A stretch of 64,000 nt of DNA. It comes from Mesorhizobium sp. Root102 (GTDB lineage: Bacteria > Pseudomonadota > Alphaproteobacteria > Rhizobiales > Rhizobiaceae). Numbering within the stretch: the stretch's first letter is position 1; every line of letters begins with the position of its first letter. The translations under genes were made by a program, and so were the position numbers. This document shows positions 49,878 to 58,791 of this stretch, piece by piece. The stretch lies in the NCBI RefSeq assembly GCF_001425625.1, contig NZ_LMCP01000016.1, positions 12-64,011 of the forward strand, in the 5' to 3' direction. The notes beneath the pieces are model-generated. The model searched no databases, was not told where the DNA came from, and saw only the letters and a program-made list of their open reading frames with translations.

Positions 49878-50696
49878 TCAGTGCCCTGTGAACCGCGCTT
49901 GACGCTTTTCCGCGAACGCTATTGCCCCTTCGTCGAAATCCTTTGACGCCAACATGCGTTCGTAATGGTGCAGACCACTCTTACCTATCCATGCCTGCTT
50001 ACTGATTTCGTGAGCGGCTTCGGCGGAGAGATGAGCTGTCGCGCGCATGAACTGCTTCAAAGCGCGAACCACCAATGGCGCCGCTGCCGCAATGTCTCGG
50101 GCGATTTCCAGCGCGTGATCGAGGATGCGGTCAGGCGGGACGACGTCCCGAACAAACCCCCAGTGCTTGGCTTCCAGAGCTGACATGCGGCGGCCAGTCA
50201 GCATAAGGTCGACAGCGACGTTGTAGGGCACCAGCCGATGTAGACGTTGCACGGCACCACCGTCGGGCAGAAAGCCGCGTTGCATTTCCGGCAGCGAGAA
50301 GTAAGCCCCTTCGGAGGCGACAATGATGTCGGCAGCCATCGCCAATTCGAAGCCGCCCCCGACCGCCGCGCCGTTGACCGCTGCGATCACGGGTTTGGTC
50401 CGCTCGAAGAATTCCGGCAAGCCGCCAATTCCGCCGGGACCAAGGTCGAAGCCTTTTTCGGCGTCGCGGCCGTCGCCCCGGGCAACCGCTTTCAGATCCC
50501 ATCCGGCCGAAAAGATGCGTTTGCGATTCTCACCGCCGATGAGGACGGCAACGCGGATGTCGTCTTCGTCTTCGAGAAGCCTGAAGGCCCTGAAAAGTTC
50601 GTAGGAAAATTCCGTGTCAATCGCATTCGCGGGCGGCTTGTTCATGGTGACGAGCATGATCCCGGATTGGATCTCGATAGTGAGATGGCTAGACAT
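49878..50696 (-). CDS. Enoyl-CoA hydratase/isomerase family protein, carnitinyl-CoA dehydratase (CaiD)-like
   Basis: 272 residues, crotonase fold. It resembles CaiD over its length: MNKPPANAIDTEFSYELF, FSAGWDLKAVARGD, GPGGIGGLPEFF, KPVIAAVNGAAVGGGFELAMAADIIV, FSLPEMQRGFLPDGGAVQRL, GRRMSALEAKHWGFV and FAEKRQARFTGH. Family knowledge: CaiD hydrates crotonobetainyl-CoA to carnitinyl-CoA; other crotonases also have GWDLK-like loops, so the substrate is not proven. It is coupled to the acyl-CoA synthetase downstream and divergent from a LysR gene. Confidence 0.85.
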   Translation of the reverse strand: MSSHLTIEIQSGIMLVTMNKPPANAIDTEFSYELFRAFRLLEDEDDIRVAVLIGGENRKRIFSAGWDLKAVARGDGRDAEKGFDLGPGGIGGLPEFFERTKPVIAAVNGAAVGGGFELAMAADIIVASEGAYFSLPEMQRGFLPDGGAVQRLHRLVPYNVAVDLMLTGRRMSALEAKHWGFVRDVVPPDRILDHALEIARDIAAAAPLVVRALKQFMRATAHLSAEAAHEISKQAWIGKSGLHHYERMLASKDFDEGAIAFAEKRQARFTGH

Positions 50697-50836
50697 GATT
50701 GTCTGGGACGTCCTTGACGCTGATATTAAGACTCTTCATGTGAATGAAGGCCGCCGCAAGCGGTAGATCCTTAGACTAGGCCCGATGGGGGGAGACGGAT
50801 ATGTGCATCCCCTTCATGGAACTATGAGAGCAGCTC

Positions 50837-51748
50837 ATGAAGTACTGGCGGCATATCCCTCCGTTGCGCGTAATGCTCGCCGTGGAAGCAACCGCCCGCT
50901 TGGGGAGCCTTTCGAAAGCGGCAGTCGAGCTTAATGTGACACAGTCGGCAGTTAGCCACCTTATCGCACAAGCTGAAGAGTTTCTGGCAGTCAGGCTTTT
51001 CGACAGGCAAAGCAGGCCCGTGCGGGTCACGCCTGAAGGTAGACGCTACGTAAGCGCACTTGTGTCGGGGCTCGATATTATTCGCCTCGAAGGCGAGGCG
51101 CTTCAAAGAGGACGCAATGCAAACACCCTTACCGTTTCATGCAACCTCGCTTATGCGAATTTTTGGCTGCTACCCCGCCTGAAGGAGTTCCACGAGATTC
51201 ATCCTGAAATTACGGTGAACATGGTGACGGCCTACCAAGGCTTTCCTGAGCTCTCCGAGAGAATTGACATCTCTGTCCGCTTCGGCAAGGGCAACTGGCC
51301 GGACTGCGATGCGGAATTGCTCTTATCAGAGTTGATCACACCCGTCGCAAGCCCCGCCTATCTGGCGCGCGTCGCCACAATAACCAGCCCGCATGATCTT
51401 ACCGCCGGGCATCTATTGCTCCACGCAAGGGCCGACGACAAGACGTGGTTCGACTGGGAGCAGTGGTTTGCCCATTATGGCATACGAGCAAACCCCTTGC
51501 CTGGACCGCACTTCGACAATCATCTGACGATGATGCAGGCGGCCTTAGCCGGAGAAGGCATCGCACTCGGATGGATCGGCACCGCGACCGAGTTTGTGTG
51601 CGCTGGCCAGTTGATCGAGTTGTTTGATGACAAGATTCAGGCTGATGGCGGCATCTATTTGGTCTGGCGGAAAAACGCGCCATTTTCCGCCGTGACCGAA
51701 ACCTTTGCCAACTGGCTGCTCGCTGCAAAGGAAAGCGAGAGTACCTAG
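50837..51748 (+). CDS. LysR family transcriptional regulator (GcvA-like)
   Basis: 303 residues. The N-terminal helix-turn-helix (MLAVEATARLGSLSKAAVELNVTQSAVSHLIAQAEEFLAVRLFDRQSRPVRVTPEG) and the pattern HIPPLRVMLAVEA match the GcvA branch. The C-terminal sensor domain starts near residue 92 (LTVSCNLAYANFWLLPRLKEF). It lies divergent from the CaiD-like operon (140-base gap) and convergent with the dimethylglycine-dehydrogenase-like gene; either may be its target. Confidence 0.92.
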   Translation: MKYWRHIPPLRVMLAVEATARLGSLSKAAVELNVTQSAVSHLIAQAEEFLAVRLFDRQSRPVRVTPEGRRYVSALVSGLDIIRLEGEALQRGRNANTLTVSCNLAYANFWLLPRLKEFHEIHPEITVNMVTAYQGFPELSERIDISVRFGKGNWPDCDAELLLSELITPVASPAYLARVATITSPHDLTAGHLLLHARADDKTWFDWEQWFAHYGIRANPLPGPHFDNHLTMMQAALAGEGIALGWIGTATEFVCAGQLIELFDDKIQADGGIYLVWRKNAPFSAVTETFANWLLAAKESEST

Positions 51749-51809
51749 TAATGCTCATCCGGCGACAAGGCCGCCATCGACCAGAGGCCGGATTAAAGCC
51801 GGCGAAAAA

Positions 51810-54260
51810 CTAGCTGCGTACTTTCGTGTTTTGCGGGTCATACCACGGCCCAAATTGGAGTTCGATTGGATAGCGCTCCATGGCAATCTCAACCTCCCAT
51901 TTGCCATCGGCGAGCCAGTCCTTCGTCACGCCTTCGCCGTTGTACACATAGCCAAGGCCGAGCGATGCACCAACACGATGACCGTAGGCTCCAGACGTCA
52001 CCGATCCAACAATTGCACCGTCACGCACGAGCGGCTCGTTATGGTACACCATCGGCATGTCAGTTCCGCCCGCGAGCTTCAATTGCACCAAGCGGCGCTT
52101 GATCGCGCCCTCTGCGCGTTGCTTCACCAACGCGTCGCGACCGAAGAACCCCCCAGACTTATCCAAGGCCACTGCAAACCCTAGACCACCGTTGTAGGGT
52201 GTGTCCTCCTCGCCGATATCATGCCCCCAATGTCGGTAACCTTTTTCCATGCGCAAGGAATTCAAGGCGAAGAAACCGCCATTCTTAAGACCGAGGTCCT
52301 GTCCCGCCTCAACGACCACGTCGTATACATGGGCAGCAAACTCGCTTTCCGGGTAGATTTCGTAGCCTAGTTCGCCAACGAACGTCAGCCGACTTGCACG
52401 AACACGAGCATAGCCAAGGTCGATCTCTCGACTTGTACCGAAGGGAAAGCCTTCGTTGCTGAAATCATCAGGTGACACGCGCGACATGAGCTCGCGTGCC
52501 TTCGGGCCCATGAGGGCGATCATGGGGAGGCCGGAGGTAATGTCCGAAATAAATACACGCGCACCATCTGGCACATGTCGCTTGAACCAAGCGAGGTCCC
52601 GTCGCTGAGATGCTGCAACTGTCACAAGAAGGAAGGCGTCTTCCGCAAGCCGCGTGACCGTCACGTCTGCCTCGATGCCGCCGATCTCATTCAGCCACTG
52701 CGTATAAACCACGCGGCCGATCTCCACGTTGCATTCCCCAGCGCAGATCCAGTTCATTGTCTTGAGCGCGTCCGGACCTTCGACCCTGTACTTCACAAAA
52801 CAGCTGTGGTCGAATAAGGTGACGTTGTCTGCCGTATTGCGGCATTCTGCACTGACGTTGGCGAACCAGCTTGGGCGATAATAGGAATATTCGATGTTCG
52901 CAACTTCCTCAGCAGTGCCGTAGAATCCAGGCCGCTCCCAGCCTGCCAATTCGGTCATGAACGCCCCGGCGGTGACCAGCCGGTCATGGAAGGGCGAGCG
53001 CCTTACGCCGCGTGCGGAGACGAACTGCCGGCTCGGCCAATGCATGTCAAAATTGAGGCCCAGGGTCTCCACAGTGCGATGCTCGAGATACTTGCGGTTT
53101 CGCTGGAAGCTCTGTGTGCGACGTACATCAACATCAATCAGTTCGACCGGCGGCCGACCATCCCGGATCCAGGCAGCAAGCGACTTGCCCACCCCGCCCG
53201 ACGACAGGATTCCGAGCGAATTGAAGCCGGTGGCGCAGAATAGGCCAGAGACTTCGGCCGTCTCGCCGAGCAGATAACGGCCGTCCGCGGTGAAGCTTTC
53301 GGGCCCGTTGAAAAACAGCTGCATGCCGGTTTGCGCCAGCAACGGCACCCGATTGGCCGCGGCCTCCAAATGCGGCGCGATATGGTCGATGTCATCTGGA
53401 AGGGCATCGAAGCAGAAGTCCCTGGAGATGCCGTTTTGACCCCACGGTTTTGCAACCGGCTCAAAAAACCCGACGAGGAGCTTTCCGGCATCTTCCTTGT
53501 AGTAGGTCCACTCGTCGCCGAGGAACATAACTGGAAGATCGCGTGGCAGATCGGGAATTGCCTCGGTGACCACGTAAAAATGTTCAGCCGCGTGAAGCGG
53601 CACAGTTACCCCGATCTCGGCGGCCAGATCGCGCGACCACATTCCGCCGCAGATCACCACGGTGCGCGCATCGATCCTGCCCTGCTCCGTCATCACCCCG
53701 ACAGCACGGCCATTCTCAACCAGGATGCGCGTGACCGGCAGGTTCTCGATGATACGCACGCCTCCGCTGCGTGCGCCTTTCGCGTAAGCCATCGTCACAT
53801 CGGCTGGGTTGACCTGGCCATCGTGCGGGAACCAGAAACCGCCGACGATCCCTTCGATGTTGACGGGAGCCCAACGTTCCTTGATTTCGCCTGTTGTCAC
53901 CGCCTCGACGGGCAAGCCGAAGTTGCGGCCCATGGAAGCGCCCCGGGCAAGTTCTTCATAGCGTGCGGGGGTCGTGGCAATGCGCAGAGAGCCGTTTCGC
54001 TTGAAGCCGGTCGCCTGACCGGTCTCTTCCTCAAGATGAGCGAACAGTTCGCCGGTGTACTTCGCCAGCTCGGTCATGCGTTGCGTGGCGCGCAGCTGAG
54101 TGACCAAGCCTGCAGCGTGCCAAGTGGTCCCGCACGTCAATTGACGGCGCTCGCAAAGCACCACATCCGTGATGCCGATTTTTGTGAGGTGGTAGGCGAT
54201 CGAGCACCCCGCGACCCCACCGCCAACGATCACGACGTCAGCCTTGGAAGGAATATTCAT
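51810..54260 (-). CDS. FAD-dependent oxidoreductase with GcvT domain (dimethylglycine/sarcosine dehydrogenase-like)
   Basis: 816 residues. The order is a DAO-type FAD domain ([24 protein letters not shown] at the start), an FAO_M linker (from about 375), and a GcvT folate-binding domain plus barrel (about 440-810; [20 protein letters not shown] near the end). [16 protein letters not shown] holds the histidine that carries covalent FAD in dimethylglycine dehydrogenases. Family knowledge: removes N-methyl groups and passes formaldehyde to tetrahydrofolate. It stands alone, convergent with a LysR gene; the SDR gene lies 60 bases upstream on the same strand. Confidence 0.92.
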   Translation of the reverse strand: MNIPSKADVVIVGGGVAGCSIAYHLTKIGITDVVLCERRQLTCGTTWHAAGLVTQLRATQRMTELAKYTGELFAHLEEETGQATGFKRNGSLRIATTPARYEELARGASMGRNFGLPVEAVTTGEIKERWAPVNIEGIVGGFWFPHDGQVNPADVTMAYAKGARSGGVRIIENLPVTRILVENGRAVGVMTEQGRIDARTVVICGGMWSRDLAAEIGVTVPLHAAEHFYVVTEAIPDLPRDLPVMFLGDEWTYYKEDAGKLLVGFFEPVAKPWGQNGISRDFCFDALPDDIDHIAPHLEAAANRVPLLAQTGMQLFFNGPESFTADGRYLLGETAEVSGLFCATGFNSLGILSSGGVGKSLAAWIRDGRPPVELIDVDVRRTQSFQRNRKYLEHRTVETLGLNFDMHWPSRQFVSARGVRRSPFHDRLVTAGAFMTELAGWERPGFYGTAEEVANIEYSYYRPSWFANVSAECRNTADNVTLFDHSCFVKYRVEGPDALKTMNWICAGECNVEIGRVVYTQWLNEIGGIEADVTVTRLAEDAFLLVTVAASQRRDLAWFKRHVPDGARVFISDITSGLPMIALMGPKARELMSRVSPDDFSNEGFPFGTSREIDLGYARVRASRLTFVGELGYEIYPESEFAAHVYDVVVEAGQDLGLKNGGFFALNSLRMEKGYRHWGHDIGEEDTPYNGGLGFAVALDKSGGFFGRDALVKQRAEGAIKRRLVQLKLAGGTDMPMVYHNEPLVRDGAIVGSVTSGAYGHRVGASLGLGYVYNGEGVTKDWLADGKWEVEIAMERYPIELQFGPWYDPQNTKVRS

Positions 54261-54320
54261 GACTCATGCCTTTGATTTGTCGTTCGGCCCGCCGGTCCGG
54301 CAGGCAGCACGATGCGAGTG

Positions 54321-55058
54321 TCAGATGATCGAGCCGCCATTCACACCGATGATCTGGCCGGTGACATAGCTTGCGTCGTCGGAGAGAAGGAATGCGATCA
54401 CGGAAGCGATTTCCGATGGGTCCCCCTCGCGGCGCATTGGAATGTTCTGCAGCCAGCCTTTGCGGACATCAGCCGGAACCGCTTCGACCATCGCCGTCGT
54501 CACTGTTCCTGGCGCGACCGCGTTCACCCGTACGCGATGGCGCGCATGCTCGAAGGCGACGGTACGGGTCAGACCCACAAGTCCAGACTTGGCGGCCGAG
54601 TAGTTGGACTGTCCGAACGCCCCCCACCGCGCTTCCGACGAAAGATTCACAATCGAGCCGCCCTTGGCGGTCATGTGTGGAACCGCAATTTGGCAGCCCA
54701 GCCAAGGCCCTCGCAGATTGACATCGATCACGTCATTCCAGTCCGCATCCTTCATCTTCAAAAGCGAGCTGTCGCGCGTCATGCCCGCGTTGTTGACGAG
54801 CCCGTCTATGCCACCGAACGCGTCGACGACACGCGCGACGCATTCGCTCCAGCTTGCACGGCTTGCGACGTCCAGGGACAACGCCAGGCCCCGGCCGCCC
54901 GCGGTGGAGATTGTTTCGGCCACCAGCTCAGCGCCCGCAAAATTGCGGTCCGCCACCGCGACGATCATCCCCTCTTCCGCGAGGCGTTGTGAAGTGGCTC
55001 TGCCGATGCCTTGCGCCGCGCCCGTCACGATTACGACTTTGTCTTTCAGGCCACGCAT
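54321..55058 (-). CDS. SDR family NAD(P)-dependent oxidoreductase (FabG-like)
   Basis: About 245 residues. Cofactor motif TGAAQGIGRATSQRLAEEG, NNAG near residue 88, and the catalytic Ser-Tyr-Lys set in NLSSEARWGAFGQSNYSAAKSGLVGLTR. Family knowledge: many FabG-like enzymes reduce or oxidise 3-oxo/3-hydroxyacyl thioesters. The start overlaps the MaoC stop by four bases, so it follows the hydratase in one transcript. A beta-oxidation-like role with MaoC and the thiolase-like protein is likely (inference). Confidence 0.92.
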   Translation of the reverse strand: MRGLKDKVVIVTGAAQGIGRATSQRLAEEGMIVAVADRNFAGAELVAETISTAGGRGLALSLDVASRASWSECVARVVDAFGGIDGLVNNAGMTRDSSLLKMKDADWNDVIDVNLRGPWLGCQIAVPHMTAKGGSIVNLSSEARWGAFGQSNYSAAKSGLVGLTRTVAFEHARHRVRVNAVAPGTVTTAMVEAVPADVRKGWLQNIPMRREGDPSEIASVIAFLLSDDASYVTGQIIGVNGGSII

Positions 55059-55501
55059 CAAGCCGCTCCACCAATCAGGTATCTGTTGTATCCGGACTGC
55101 ACGGTCTCGCCTTTTTGATTGGTCACAGTGACTTCAACTTCGACGACACCCTTCGAGGGGTCCTTTGATGTCGGCTTTTTGGAAGCAACGCGGTAGTTCT
55201 GCTGGATCCGGTCGCCCGGCAGCACCGGCACAAGCATCTTTCGTTGCGTCTCCAGGAACGCGAGGATCTTCCAGCTGTCCAACTCTCCGCAGCGCAGACC
55301 TTCGCCGATGGCGTGAACCAAAAGCCCGTGCGCGATGCGGGTTGGATATGGCGTGTTCGAGCGAACCCATTGCTCGTCCATGTGGAGAGAATTGAAGTCG
55401 CCCGTGACCCCGGCGAAGTTGACGATATCGGCTTCGCATACCGTGCGGCCTGCGGATCGGTATTCGGTACCGACCTCGATCCTGTCGAATGTGATTTCCA
55501 T
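55058..55501 (-). CDS. MaoC family dehydratase (hydratase 2-type)
   Basis: 147 residues with a single hot-dog fold. The hydratase 2 motif is seen as FAGVTGDFNSLHMDEQWVRSNTPYPTRIAHGLL, including the Asp-His pair. Family knowledge: hydration of trans-2-enoyl-CoA to (R)-3-hydroxyacyl-CoA. It starts one base after the OB-fold gene stop and overlaps the SDR gene by four bases. Confidence 0.9.
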   Translation of the reverse strand: MEITFDRIEVGTEYRSAGRTVCEADIVNFAGVTGDFNSLHMDEQWVRSNTPYPTRIAHGLLVHAIGEGLRCGELDSWKILAFLETQRKMLVPVLPGDRIQQNYRVASKKPTSKDPSKGVVEVEVTVTNQKGETVQSGYNRYLIGGAA

Positions 55502-55502
55502 A

Positions 55503-55910
55503 CTAGACCTTTGTGAAGCAGGGCATGATCAGCCCAGGATGAATTTCGCGGAAAACAACTGTGAGGCTCATGTCGCAGCGGAGTTCCTCCTCTGGAACAT
55601 CCACGATCCAGGACGTCATGCGTGGCCCTTCCGCCAATTCGACGACGGCCAGCGTGAAGGGTACGAAGCTGACGAACTGTGGATGAACGGAGCGCTTCAC
55701 GATCGTATAGGAATGCAGCGTCGCCGCGCCCGACGCCTCAACCCATTCGGGCTCCCGGTCGGGTGCACCAACGACGTGGGCGCGTGGATAATACTGAAAG
55801 CGTCCACTGGCCGGATCGCGTTGCAGGAGGAGTGTGCCGTTCCTGGCGGCTTCGAACCAGACTGTGGACACAGCGTCCTGGACGGGAAGGATCGAATCCA
55901 TTTCGGTCAT
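55503..55910 (-). CDS. OB-fold (DUF35) thiolase-partner protein without zinc-ribbon cysteines
   Basis: 135 residues. The C-terminal OB-fold part (ATLHSYTIVKRSVHPQFVSFVPFTLAVVELAEG) is clear. In the N-terminal rubredoxin-like zinc ribbon, where relatives have CxxC pairs, the sequence reads LLQRDPASGRFQYYPRAHVVGA with no cysteine, so zinc cannot be bound in the usual way. Start ATG at 55910 overlaps the thiolase-like gene stop by four bases. Family knowledge: DUF35 proteins form complexes with thiolase-like enzymes acting on acyl-CoA. Confidence 0.85.
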   Translation of the reverse strand: MTEMDSILPVQDAVSTVWFEAARNGTLLLQRDPASGRFQYYPRAHVVGAPDREPEWVEASGAATLHSYTIVKRSVHPQFVSFVPFTLAVVELAEGPRMTSWIVDVPEEELRCDMSLTVVFREIHPGLIMPCFTKV

Positions 55911-57085
55911 GCTGCGTTCCCCAAAATCAGCGTGGCGGTGGCGGAGAGCCAGCCACCGGTTCCGTTGACGAGGCAAAGTTCGGGCGAACGAAGTTGCAGT
56001 CCGGGGCTTTCACCTCGCAGCTGGCGGACTGCTTCAATCACGGCATACATGCCGCGCCGGCCGGAATGGTTGGAAGAAAGACCGCCGCCGTCCGTATTGA
56101 TCGGTAGCCGACCCTCGGGGCCGAGCTGGCCACTGGCGATAAAATCGCCAATCTCCCCGCGTTTGACAAATCCGAGGGCCTCCAGCGTCAATGCCACCGT
56201 GATCGTGAAGGAATCGTAGATCTGGGCGACGCGAATATCCTGCGGTCCCAGTCCAGCGCTGGCAAAGGCGCGGCGACCGGAGTATTCGGCGGCTGTGGTT
56301 GTGAGGTCAGCCATCTGGTTTATCTGCCCGTGGCTAATTGCTTCGCCAAAACCGAGCACCGCAGGGCCACCGCGTCGTGTATCCCGCGCTTGTTCGCGCG
56401 ATGTCACGATGATCGCACCGCCGGAATCGGTGACCACGCAGCAATCGAGCTTGTGCAAGGGTGTGGAAATCATGGGCGACGACAAAACATCGTCGACGGT
56501 GATCAAGTCGCGATACATGGCCTGCGGATTGCGGCTGGCGTATGCTCGCATCTGCACCGCAATTTGCGCCAGTTGCTCTGGCTTCAATCCGAACTGGTGC
56601 ATATAGCGCGTCGCGGCAAGCGCATAGGCCGAGATCGTCGAAACGCCGTACGGAACCTCATATTGGCCTGGACCCGTTGGGCCTGTGTTGAAGTCGCTTG
56701 CCGGCAGGCGCCAAGATCGTCCTGAGGCAGCGTAGCTGATGACGGCCACCTTGCAGAGGCCGGCCCGGATGGCAGCAACGGCGTTGCCGACGTGGCTCAA
56801 CGTCATTGCTCCTCCGATGTCCGTGCTGCACAGCCACGAGGGGCGCAGGCCGACATATTCCGCGACCTCGACGGCGGATAGCTGCCAGCCGGCTTCGGCT
56901 GGAAACGAAGCGGCTGTAGCAAAGCCGTCGACATCGGCGATGGTCAGGCCTGCATCCGCCAGCGCCCCTGCGATGACCTCTGCGTGGATCTGGAACGGAT
57001 GGATGTTGGGTGCTTTTCGCCGTGGCGACTCATACGCGCCGACAATGCAGGCAGAACCTCGGGGAAAGCTGTCGTATGAACTCAT
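55907..57085 (-). CDS. Thiolase-like (SCP2-thiolase family) protein, probably non-thiolytic
   Basis: About 392 residues. Family segments are ACIVGAYESPRRKAPNI, VDGFATAASFP, IGGAMTLSHVGNAVAAIRAGLCKVAVISYAASGRS, YDSFTITVALTLEALGF and LCLVNGTGGWLS. At the place of the nucleophilic Cys the sequence reads TDIGGAMTLSHVG, without cysteine. The histidine region reads LSSNHSGRRGMYAVIEAV. With the adjacent DUF35 protein it probably forms a complex for aldol-type cleavage or acyl-CoA handling. Start at 57085 follows GAGGAACG; the longer frame to 57388 lies in the permease gene. Confidence 0.88.
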   Translation of the reverse strand: MSSYDSFPRGSACIVGAYESPRRKAPNIHPFQIHAEVIAGALADAGLTIADVDGFATAASFPAEAGWQLSAVEVAEYVGLRPSWLCSTDIGGAMTLSHVGNAVAAIRAGLCKVAVISYAASGRSWRLPASDFNTGPTGPGQYEVPYGVSTISAYALAATRYMHQFGLKPEQLAQIAVQMRAYASRNPQAMYRDLITVDDVLSSPMISTPLHKLDCCVVTDSGGAIIVTSREQARDTRRGGPAVLGFGEAISHGQINQMADLTTTAAEYSGRRAFASAGLGPQDIRVAQIYDSFTITVALTLEALGFVKRGEIGDFIASGQLGPEGRLPINTDGGGLSSNHSGRRGMYAVIEAVRQLRGESPGLQLRSPELCLVNGTGGWLSATATLILGNAA

Positions 57086-57102
57086 TCGCGTTCCTCTTCT
57101 TT

Positions 57103-58791
57103 TCAGCCGGCTTTTCTGGCGGACCGAACGCCGTAAATCAGCGCGCCTACAAGAACCGGGGCGGTAATAATCGTCGCGACGGCCGATACAGCCGGCGTGA
57201 TGCCGCTGCGCAGGAGCGAATAGATGGTGACCGGCAAAGTCTTGTCGAAACTGGTCTGGAACATCGCGATGACCGCTTCGTCCCAAGAGGTCACGAAGGA
57301 GATGATCAATGAGCCGATGACGGACGGAATGATGCTTGGCACGACAATCGACCAGAAAGCCTTGATGTTGCCAGCACCCATGGTCCACGACGCCTCCTCC
57401 ATGGATACGTCGACAAAGGACAAGGCGTTAGCCAGCACCAAAAACGTAAGCGGAATGCACAGCACAGCATGTGCGAGAACGAGTCCTGCGTCTGTGCCAA
57501 TCAGTCCAAGCCGGCCCTGAACGTCGAAAATGCCGATCGCAAGGAGGATCACCGGCACGATCAGCGGCGCGATGGCGACGACCTGGATCACGCCTTGCCA
57601 GAAACTGGAACGCAAGCGCGACCCGGCGCGCGCCAGTGCCAAGCCGCACAATGTCGATACCACAGCGGTAGCGATGCCAACGCGCACGCTTTTCAAGAAT
57701 GCTTCGATCCAAGTGTCGGACGTCACGACCTCGGCGAACCACTTCCAGGTAAACCCGACAGGCGGAAAGCGGATCTGAGTGGTTTCGGTAAAGGCGGTGG
57801 GGATGACAATCAAAAGCGGTAAGATCAGAATGACCATAACCGTGGCGAGGGCCACTGCGCAAAGCGCTGTGGTCGCGGTAAGCCTAAGCGGCTCGTCCGC
57901 CGCTGCACCGCGCGTGCCCGACTGCACGGGTGTCAATATTCCTTTGCCGCCGACGCGCAACGCGACCAGGTATCCCAGGGTGGAAACGAGCAGCAGAACC
58001 ACGCCCATCGCGGCGGCCTTGCCCCACTGATAAATCTGGATCTGCTGTTGGATGAAGATCGGGATCGTTAGGTTGTGCGGCCCGCCAAGAATCGCCGGGG
58101 TGAGAAAAAAGCCTAGCGCCAGCACGAACACCAGCACCGTCCCGCTCAGCAAGGTCGGTCGTATCTGGGGGAAATAGACATCCAGGAAGACGCGGCGCTC
58201 CTCGGCGCCCATAGTGCGAGCGGCCGTCAGGAGCGACACGTCAATCGATCGCATGGCAGAGACCAGCACCAGTATCAAATACGGGAGCAGATACGCGACC
58301 ATGCCGGTAACGGTGGCAAAGGTGTTGTAAAGGAGCGGCAGCGGGCCGAGGTCGAAGGCGGCAAGGCTCGCGTTGATGATTCCCTGCTGCCCCAGGATTG
58401 TCGTAAACGCAAAGAGCCTGACGATGATGGATACCCAAAACGGCATCAAGACCACGACCATCATAAGGGATGACATCTGACGCGACAGACGCGAAATGAT
58501 GTAGGCAGTTGGGAACGCCAACACGACGGTGATCGCCGTCGCCACGATCGCGAGCATCAGACTTTCTAATACGACCTGCCGCAGTAGATCGTCCTTCGCG
58601 ATCGCTACGTAGTTGCCCCAATAGATACTGTCGAAGACGGCCCGCCCACGCTGGTTCAGGCTGCGCAGCAGGATGCTGTAGAGCGGCCAGAACAGCATCA
58701 AGCCAAACAGCACAGCTACCGGCGCCATCAAAGCGAGACGTCCGGTGCGGATGGCAAGGCGCCCGCTAACGACTGCAGCTGTGGTCGTCAT
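57103..58791 (-). CDS. Fused double ABC permease (PotB-PotC / iron(III) type)
   Basis: 562 residues with about 12 membrane segments in two halves. Each half has its own permease loop: MGAEERRVFLDVYFPQIRPTLLSG (about residue 195) and MEEASWTMGAGNIKAFWSIVVPSIIPSVIG (about 470). Polyamine importers usually encode these as two proteins, so this is a natural fusion. It fits with the binding protein at 62.6-63.7 kb and the ATPase starting at 63.9 kb, although metabolic genes separate them. It overlaps the carboxyltransferase gene by four bases. Confidence 0.9.
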   Translation of the reverse strand: MTTTAAVVSGRLAIRTGRLALMAPVAVLFGLMLFWPLYSILLRSLNQRGRAVFDSIYWGNYVAIAKDDLLRQVVLESLMLAIVATAITVVLAFPTAYIISRLSRQMSSLMMVVVLMPFWVSIIVRLFAFTTILGQQGIINASLAAFDLGPLPLLYNTFATVTGMVAYLLPYLILVLVSAMRSIDVSLLTAARTMGAEERRVFLDVYFPQIRPTLLSGTVLVFVLALGFFLTPAILGGPHNLTIPIFIQQQIQIYQWGKAAAMGVVLLLVSTLGYLVALRVGGKGILTPVQSGTRGAAADEPLRLTATTALCAVALATVMVILILPLLIVIPTAFTETTQIRFPPVGFTWKWFAEVVTSDTWIEAFLKSVRVGIATAVVSTLCGLALARAGSRLRSSFWQGVIQVVAIAPLIVPVILLAIGIFDVQGRLGLIGTDAGLVLAHAVLCIPLTFLVLANALSFVDVSMEEASWTMGAGNIKAFWSIVVPSIIPSVIGSLIISFVTSWDEAVIAMFQTSFDKTLPVTIYSLLRSGITPAVSAVATIITAPVLVGALIYGVRSARKAG

